55,512 bases of DNA from positions 1-55,512 of the forward strand of contig CAKVEW010000020.1 in NCBI GenBank assembly GCA_934746015.1. Direction: 5' to 3'. This DNA is from an uncultured Clostridium sp. (GTDB lineage Bacteria; Bacillota; Clostridia; Clostridiales; Clostridiaceae). The notes below the pieces were generated by a model, which did not search any database, was not told the DNA's origin, and worked only from the letters and a program-made list of their open reading frames with translations. Positions 51,116 to 55,512 of the stretch are shown piece by piece (positions within the stretch are counted from its first letter, which is position 1; every line of letters starts with the position of its first letter). A program made the position numbers and the translations under genes.

Positions 51116-51388
51116 ATGTCTAGACAACGTTCTATAGAAAAAATATTAGAATCTGAATATATTACTATTGGAGAGCTTGTTAGAATTACTAATTCAAGAT
51201 ATAGTACTCTTAAATTTTATACTGAAGAAGGCATGTTACCTTTCTATCAAGAAGATGAAGGACTAACAAGAAGGTTTAAAAGAGAAGAAGCTGTAAAAAG
51301 AATTGAAAAAATAAAGGAATTAAAAAGATGTGGCTACAGAGTAGATGAAATAAAAGATTCCTTTAATGAAATAGAAATAAGAGAATGA
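51116..51388 (+). CDS. small MerR-type DNA-binding protein
   Basis: The 90-residue protein is a MerR-type winged helix without an effector domain: ITIGELVRITNSRYSTLKFY, then TEEGMLPFYQEDEGLTRRF and a helix CGYRVDEIKDSF. Truncated MerR proteins of this size often act as dimeric regulators or adaptors. Its start lies 16 bases after the unknown gene, with AAGGAG before it, so the two are co-expressed. Confidence 0.75.
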   Translation: MSRQRSIEKILESEYITIGELVRITNSRYSTLKFYTEEGMLPFYQEDEGLTRRFKREEAVKRIEKIKELKRCGYRVDEIKDSFNEIEIRE

Positions 51389-51420
51389 TAAATTTTTACA
51401 TTTAATTTTAAAGGGGAGAA

Positions 51421-51478
51421 ATATAATGCTAGCTTGATCTGGAAATGTTCAAGTCACACTAGCATTATATTTTTTTAT
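51421..51478 (+). terminator. terminator after the MerR-type gene
   Basis: ATATAATGCTAG (51421-51432) pairs with CTAGCATTATAT (51459-51470), with inner CTTGA/TCAAG, followed by seven T. It lies against the end of the convergent gene and may serve it weakly too. Confidence 0.8.
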
Positions 51479-51954
51479 TCTTTTAATGAAGTGGCTTTTC
51501 CAACAGTTCCACCAAGCTTTTTCCAGAAGTAATTATGTTCTTCTACAGCTTGAGAGAAATCGCTATTTTCCCATCTAGTAAGTACTTCTAACATATAGTC
51601 TTTATCTTTATAATCAACTTTTTCAATTAAAGTTTTTAATGAAGCAATATATTCAGGGTCCATTTCAATTTTACCCCAAATTTGATTATCTTCAGCAATA
51701 ATTTTTGTATTACTCATTCTATGGAGTATATCATAAATATTTTCAACTGGATAATATTCACTATCTTTAACTTCACTAGATTCATCTTGAGAAAGTTCTT
51801 TATCTATTTTTTTTATATAAGAAATATTTGACTTAGCTTTAAAATTACCAGAATCAATTTGTTTGTAAATTATATATGAAAATAACCCCACAACTATTAT
51901 GGAAATAATCACAAAAATAGTAATAAATATTTTACTTTTAAATATATTTTTCAT
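51475..51954 (-). CDS. DUF6241-like membrane-anchored protein
   Basis: The 159-residue protein has an N-terminal membrane helix (IFITIFVIISIIVVGLFSYI) and an extracellular domain with HRMSNTKIIAEDNQIWGKIE and YFWKKLGGTVGKATSL, resembling the DUF6241 family of Bacillus and Clostridium. The anchor type (signal anchor, N-in) is inferred. GAGGTGA precedes the ATG. It is divergent from the ABC transporter and has no known role. Confidence 0.6.
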   Translation of the reverse strand: MKNIFKSKIFITIFVIISIIVVGLFSYIIYKQIDSGNFKAKSNISYIKKIDKELSQDESSEVKDSEYYPVENIYDILHRMSNTKIIAEDNQIWGKIEMDPEYIASLKTLIEKVDYKDKDYMLEVLTRWENSDFSQAVEEHNYFWKKLGGTVGKATSLKE

Positions 51955-52043
51955 GAAATCACCTCAAAATTATTTCTTTATAATTACATTATATTCCAAA
52001 TGCTATATGATTAAAATATATATACAAAAATTAACAAGCATAA

Positions 52044-52072
52044 TTGAGTATGTAATAAATATATAGTATAAT
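52044..52072 (+). promoter_or_regulatory. promoter of the ABC exporter operon
   Basis: TTGAGT (52044-52049) and TATAAT (52067-52072) are 17 bases apart, about 45 bases before the ATPase start. Confidence 0.6.
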
Positions 52073-52118
52073 ATAACTTATTAAATGGTACCAAAAGAAA
52101 CTCCTGGGAGGTATTATA

Positions 52119-53009
52119 ATGAATGTAATAGAAATTAAAAATCTTACTAAAGATTATGGAGATAAAAAAGGAATATTTAATATAAATTTTTCGGTTAAGA
52201 AGGGAGAAGTACTTGGATTTCTTGGACCAAATGGAGCAGGTAAAACAACAACAATTCGTCATTTAATGGGCTTTTCAAAAGCAGATAAGGGTAGTTGTAG
52301 TATTAATGGATTAAATTGTTTTGATAATTCTAGTGAAATACAAAAGTCACTTGGATATTTACCTGGAGAAATTGCTTTTTTAGATGATATGACTGGAATT
52401 AAATTTATAAAATTTGTTGCAGAAATGAAGGGGATTAAGGATTTATCTAGAGCAAATGAACTAATAGAAAGATTTGAATTAAATCCTAATGGCAAAATAA
52501 AGAAGATGTCTAAAGGGATGAAACAAAAAATTGCTATTATATGTGCATTTATGCAAGAACCTGATATTTTAATATTAGATGAGCCAACTAGTGGATTGGA
52601 TCCACTAATGCAAAATGAATTTATAAAGTTAATATCAGAGGAAAAAGAAAAGGGAAAAACTGTTTTAATGTCTTCACATAGCTTTGAAGAAATAGAAAAA
52701 ACTTGTGATAGAGCAGCTATTATAAAGCAAGGAGAAATAGCAGCAGTAGAGAATATATCTACATTAAAAGAGTCAAAGCAGAAGATTTATAATATAACCT
52801 TTGAAAATGAAGATATGGCAAGAGAGTTTATGAAGGAAGGGTTCAAAGTTAAAGAAGTAGAAGGTAATAATATTACTATAACTATTAAAGGAGATATTAT
52901 GCCATTTATTAAAACTTTAGGTAAATATAAAGTTTTAAACTTAGAATCTTCTTCCCAGAGCTTAGAAGATTTATTTATGCACTTTTATGGGGGTGAAAAT
53001 AATGATTAG
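52119..53009 (+). CDS. ABC exporter ATP-binding protein
   Basis: The 296-residue ATPase has Walker A GPNGAGKTT, signature MSKGMKQK (degenerate from LSGGQ), Walker B ILILDEPTSGLDP and switch His in SSHSFEE. A C-terminal extension (about 215-296) is typical of CcmA/YdbJ-type exporters. Upstream GGGAGG gives the start. It overlaps the permease by eight bases, so the pair forms a one-ATPase, one-permease exporter; substrate unknown. Confidence 0.87.
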   Translation: MNVIEIKNLTKDYGDKKGIFNINFSVKKGEVLGFLGPNGAGKTTTIRHLMGFSKADKGSCSINGLNCFDNSSEIQKSLGYLPGEIAFLDDMTGIKFIKFVAEMKGIKDLSRANELIERFELNPNGKIKKMSKGMKQKIAIICAFMQEPDILILDEPTSGLDPLMQNEFIKLISEEKEKGKTVLMSSHSFEEIEKTCDRAAIIKQGEIAAVENISTLKESKQKIYNITFENEDMAREFMKEGFKVKEVEGNNITITIKGDIMPFIKTLGKYKVLNLESSSQSLEDLFMHFYGGENND

Positions 53010-53802
53010 TATTCCACTTTTAAAAAGAGAAATTAAATCAAATTATAAGCTTTTTATAATTTTTGCAGCAGTATTAACTATGTATATATCAGTAATAATT
53101 CCAATGTTTGATCCAGAAATAGGTGAGGCTTTAGCTGAATTTGAAAAAGCTATGCCAGAGATGATGGCTGCTTTTGGAATGAGTAATCCAGGAACAACAT
53201 TAATAGAATTTATAAATACTTATTTGTTTGGATTCTTATTTATTGTATTTCCAATGATTTTTGAGATAATAATAGCTAATAAGCTAATTGCAAAATACGT
53301 TGATAGTGGATCAATGGCTTATCTTTTAGCCACTCCAAATAAAAGAAGTAAAATTGCTATAACCCAAGGGATTTTTATGTTACTTTCTGTTGCAACTTTG
53401 ATATTATTTATTACTTTAGTTGGAATAATTTCAAGTGAGGTATATTTTCCAGGGGATTTAGATATTAATAAATATATTTTAATGAATGTAGGACTTTATT
53501 GCCTACATATTGCAATAAGTGGATTAGGTTTTTTTGCTTCTTGTATTAGCAATGATACTAAATTTTCTTATTCTATAAGTGCAGGTATACCAATTGGATT
53601 CTTTATAATTCAACTTTTAGCTAATATGGGTGGAAAGCTAGAGAATTTTAAATACTTTACAATTTTTTCTTTGTTCAACACAGACAAGCTGATTAATGGA
53701 GAAACTTCTGGAATATGGATGTTTATAATCTTACTATTAATAGGAGTAAGTTTATATATTATTGGAATATTAAGATTCAATAAAAGGGATTTGCCTTTAT
53801 AG
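53002..53802 (+). CDS. ABC exporter permease
   Basis: The 266-residue protein has six membrane helices, starting with LFIIFAAVLTMYISVIIPMF, and a long first extracellular region with FEKAMPEMMAAFGMSNPG, typical of ABC-2-type permeases. I use ATG 53002, behind GGGGGTG (52989-52995), rather than 52987. It overlaps the ATPase stop. With the preceding gene it forms an exporter. The next genes, DUF2812 and others, may be part of the same transcript. Confidence 0.83.
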   Translation: MISIPLLKREIKSNYKLFIIFAAVLTMYISVIIPMFDPEIGEALAEFEKAMPEMMAAFGMSNPGTTLIEFINTYLFGFLFIVFPMIFEIIIANKLIAKYVDSGSMAYLLATPNKRSKIAITQGIFMLLSVATLILFITLVGIISSEVYFPGDLDINKYILMNVGLYCLHIAISGLGFFASCISNDTKFSYSISAGIPIGFFIIQLLANMGGKLENFKYFTIFSLFNTDKLINGETSGIWMFIILLLIGVSLYIIGILRFNKRDLPL

Positions 53803-53823
53803 TGTTAAAAAGGGGGTATTTAA

Positions 53824-54891
53824 TTGAGATTTGGGGATATAAAAATAGTATTAATAGATTTTTACTCTTATGAAATAGGTGTTTTAGAAACTTACTTGGA
53901 AGAAATGGCATTAAAAGGGTGGATGTTGGAAAAAATTTCAAAACTTTATATTAAGTTTAGTAAGATAGAACCAAAGAATATAAAATATACAATAGATATT
54001 GTTGATGGTATTTCAGAAAATGGAGATTTAGATGAAAATTTAGCTTTAGAATATAAAGAAAAGCTTTTGAATTTAGGTTGGAATTACTCCTGTGAATTTA
54101 ATAAATTACAAGTTTTTTATAAAGAAGATGAATATGAGAAAAATAATGTTAGTAAAAAAGAAAGGGCTGAAAAACAATCTATTTTATGGATAAAATTTAA
54201 AGGCATTTTAATTACTTTAATATTTTTATTTGCTGTAATTGTATTTACTATTTTTCTTTTTGATAATAATCAAAGGGACTTTAATATTAAATTATTTATG
54301 TTTTCTTCTTTAATTGGAGTATTATTAGTTCTTTATTTTCTACAAAATAAAAAAAATACTATAAAAAAGAAGCTATCTATTGCAACTTGCTTTGCTGTTG
54401 CAATTGTGTCAATTCTTTTGATAAATAATTTTATAGTTTCAAATATATTTAAAAATAAAGGTAATGGATTAAAAAGTAAACAATACTCATTAAGTTTAAA
54501 AGACTTTAATGATGAAGTTAGTAGTGAAGAGGATATATATGTTGATGAAGAAAGTAGTTTTATAGCTAATAAATTATTTTATACGGCTAATGGTAAAAAA
54601 ATGAAGTTATCCTATGAGCTTTTTGAAAGTGATTATAAATGGATGATAAACTGGAATTTTAATAAAATGATGAATTGGTTTGAAAAACAAGGAATTTCTT
54701 ATAATGAAATAAAAATTAATTTACCTAATGAAGTTAAGGTTTATACAAATGATAAAAAGAATAATTACATTATGCTTTCATCTAATAAAGTAATAGAAGT
54801 AATTGGCATTGATGAAATAGATAATAAAGAAGAAGTGTTAAATATAGTTTATAATAAGATTTTTGTTGACAATAAGGAGGAATTAATTTGA
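53824..54891 (+). CDS. DUF2812-like membrane protein
   Basis: The 355-residue protein starts with a DUF2812-type cytoplasmic domain (EIGVLETYLEEMALKGWMLE, then NLGWNYSCEFNKLQVFY) and has three membrane helices at about 118-145, 155-172 and 180-205. An extracellular C-terminal domain follows. The start is TTG 53824 behind GGGGG, 21 bases after the permease. DUF2812 proteins often accompany ABC exporters and PadR regulators in Firmicutes; no PadR gene is seen here. Function is unknown. Confidence 0.7.
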   Translation: MRFGDIKIVLIDFYSYEIGVLETYLEEMALKGWMLEKISKLYIKFSKIEPKNIKYTIDIVDGISENGDLDENLALEYKEKLLNLGWNYSCEFNKLQVFYKEDEYEKNNVSKKERAEKQSILWIKFKGILITLIFLFAVIVFTIFLFDNNQRDFNIKLFMFSSLIGVLLVLYFLQNKKNTIKKKLSIATCFAVAIVSILLINNFIVSNIFKNKGNGLKSKQYSLSLKDFNDEVSSEEDIYVDEESSFIANKLFYTANGKKMKLSYELFESDYKWMINWNFNKMMNWFEKQGISYNEIKINLPNEVKVYTNDKKNNYIMLSSNKVIEVIGIDEIDNKEEVLNIVYNKIFVDNKEELI

Positions 54892-55028
54892 AGAATACAA
54901 AGGTTAAGAAATGTCCAATTTGTGGGGAAATTATGAAAGAATATGAATATGCTTATGATAACAATCAGTATGGTAAGAAGTATTATAAATGTATGGAATG
55001 TGGACATAAAGAAAATACAATGGAGTAA
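54888..55028 (+). CDS. 46-residue zinc-ribbon protein
   Basis: A TTG at 54888 overlaps the DUF2812 stop (TTGA) and follows AAGGAGG. The frame encodes CPICGE (Cys9, Cys12) and CMECGH (Cys35, Cys38) with basic and Tyr-rich residues between, a compact zinc ribbon. Strict spacing, a strong ribosome-binding site and the stop/start overlap support a real gene, although it is very short. Function is unknown; it may bind nucleic acid or a partner protein. Confidence 0.7.
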   Translation: MKNTKVKKCPICGEIMKEYEYAYDNNQYGKKYYKCMECGHKENTME

Positions 55029-55046
55029 TTAATTTAGGAGGTTATA

Positions 55047-55421
55047 ATGTATAATGATTTTAATTCTTTTGGTACTTTTTCAGGGATATTCAGTTTAGTA
55101 TTTATTTTAATATTTGGTATGATTATATTTTCAATAATCAAAGGGATTAGTGAATGGTCATCTAACAATAAACAACCTATTATACCAGTAGATTCAACAG
55201 TATCAGCTAAGAGGATATCTGTTTCTCATCATAATCATAATACTGGAGATAATATGATGCATACTTCAACTTCTACTACCTATTATGTAACTTTTGAGTT
55301 CGAAAATGGTGAAAGATTAGAACTTAAAGTATCAGGAAAAGAATATGGGTTAATTTCAGAAGGAGATAAAGGAATTTTATCTTTTCAAGGTACTAGGTTT
55401 ATAAGTTTTGAAAGAAAGTAA
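55047..55421 (+). CDS. DUF2500-like membrane protein
   Basis: The 124-residue protein has one N-terminal membrane helix (about 13-34) and a beta-rich domain with TTYYVTFEFENGERLELKVS and FQGTRFISFER, matching the DUF2500 family. A His/Asn patch SHHNHN follows the first beta strand. GGAGG precedes the ATG, 18 bases after the zinc-ribbon gene, so it closes the run from the exporter. Function is unknown. Confidence 0.75.
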   Translation: MYNDFNSFGTFSGIFSLVFILIFGMIIFSIIKGISEWSSNNKQPIIPVDSTVSAKRISVSHHNHNTGDNMMHTSTSTTYYVTFEFENGERLELKVSGKEYGLISEGDKGILSFQGTRFISFERK

Positions 55422-55444
55422 AAAAAGAGGTATATCTAAAATGG

Positions 55445-55498
55445 TACCTATGAACAGGACACTTTGAAAAAAAGTGTTTCGTTTATAGGTATTTTTTT
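55445..55498 (+). terminator. terminator of the exporter/DUF2812/DUF2500 run
   Basis: TACCTATGAAC (55445-55455) pairs with GTTTATAGGTA (55481-55491), with inner ACACTTT/AAAGTGT, followed by seven T. Confidence 0.8.
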
Positions 55499-55512
55499 AT
55501 GTATAATATTAA

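Overview
The window is AT-rich, with strong GGAGG-type ribosome-binding sites, some TTG/GTG starts, AGA-dominated arginine codons and oxygen-independent pathways (AsrABC sulfite reductase, NfnAB-type transhydrogenase, PyrR attenuation, YteA-type sporulation protein). This fits a Clostridium sensu stricto (cluster I) chromosome; I cannot fix the species. Density is about one gene per kb and only traces of mobile DNA are visible: a possible IS end at the left edge, decayed genes and small palindromic repeats.

Layout. 0-3.4 kb: bactofilin pair with a YhbD-like protein, then a PucR/CdaR-type regulator. 3.5-5.4 kb: adenine deaminase behind a guanine-type purine riboswitch. 5.5-17.6 kb: a sulfite-reduction block made of a Crp/Fnr regulator, asrABC, a seven-gene run (hemA, Met8-like, hemC, cobA-hemD, hemB, hemL, cbiK) that can make siroheme from glutamyl-tRNA, and an FNT channel. 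17.8-29 kb: ilvE, ridA, a two-gene DNA-repair unit with a LexA/SOS box inside its promoter, an orphan PotD-like lipoprotein, an ABC-F protein, a methyltransferase, an SDR, an HNH protein and the initiator tRNA. 29.5-37 kb: a beta-helix surface protein, NfnAB/SudAB, and a 2,3-butanediol-type dehydrogenase with a sigma-54 promoter, paired enhancer dyads and a dedicated AcoR-like activator. 37-44.8 kb: small accessory and decayed genes, then a DMSO-reductase-family operon with Fe-S subunits, TorD chaperone and its own TatA/TatC. 45-47.8 kb: cytosine permease/deaminase under a PyrR attenuator. 48-55.5 kb: small Clostridium-specific genes, a YteA/DksA-like protein, an unknown gene with a MerR partner, and an ABC exporter followed by DUF2812, a 46-aa zinc ribbon and DUF2500.

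How it fits together. Two respiratory modules are self-sufficient: sulfite reduction has enzyme, cofactor pathway, channel and local regulator, and the Mo/W oxidoreductase has subunits, chaperone and exporter. Regulation is unusually legible: purine riboswitch, PyrR attenuator, LexA box, TGTGA-N6-TCACA operator, Rex-like palindromes, sigma-54 promoter with upstream sites and several unassigned operator-like palindromes. The best leads for something new are the Tat-linked oxidoreductase operon with its structured leader, the sulfite/siroheme island, the SOS-linked repair pair and the sigma-54/dyad module. All calls come from reading the sequence; no database search was made.
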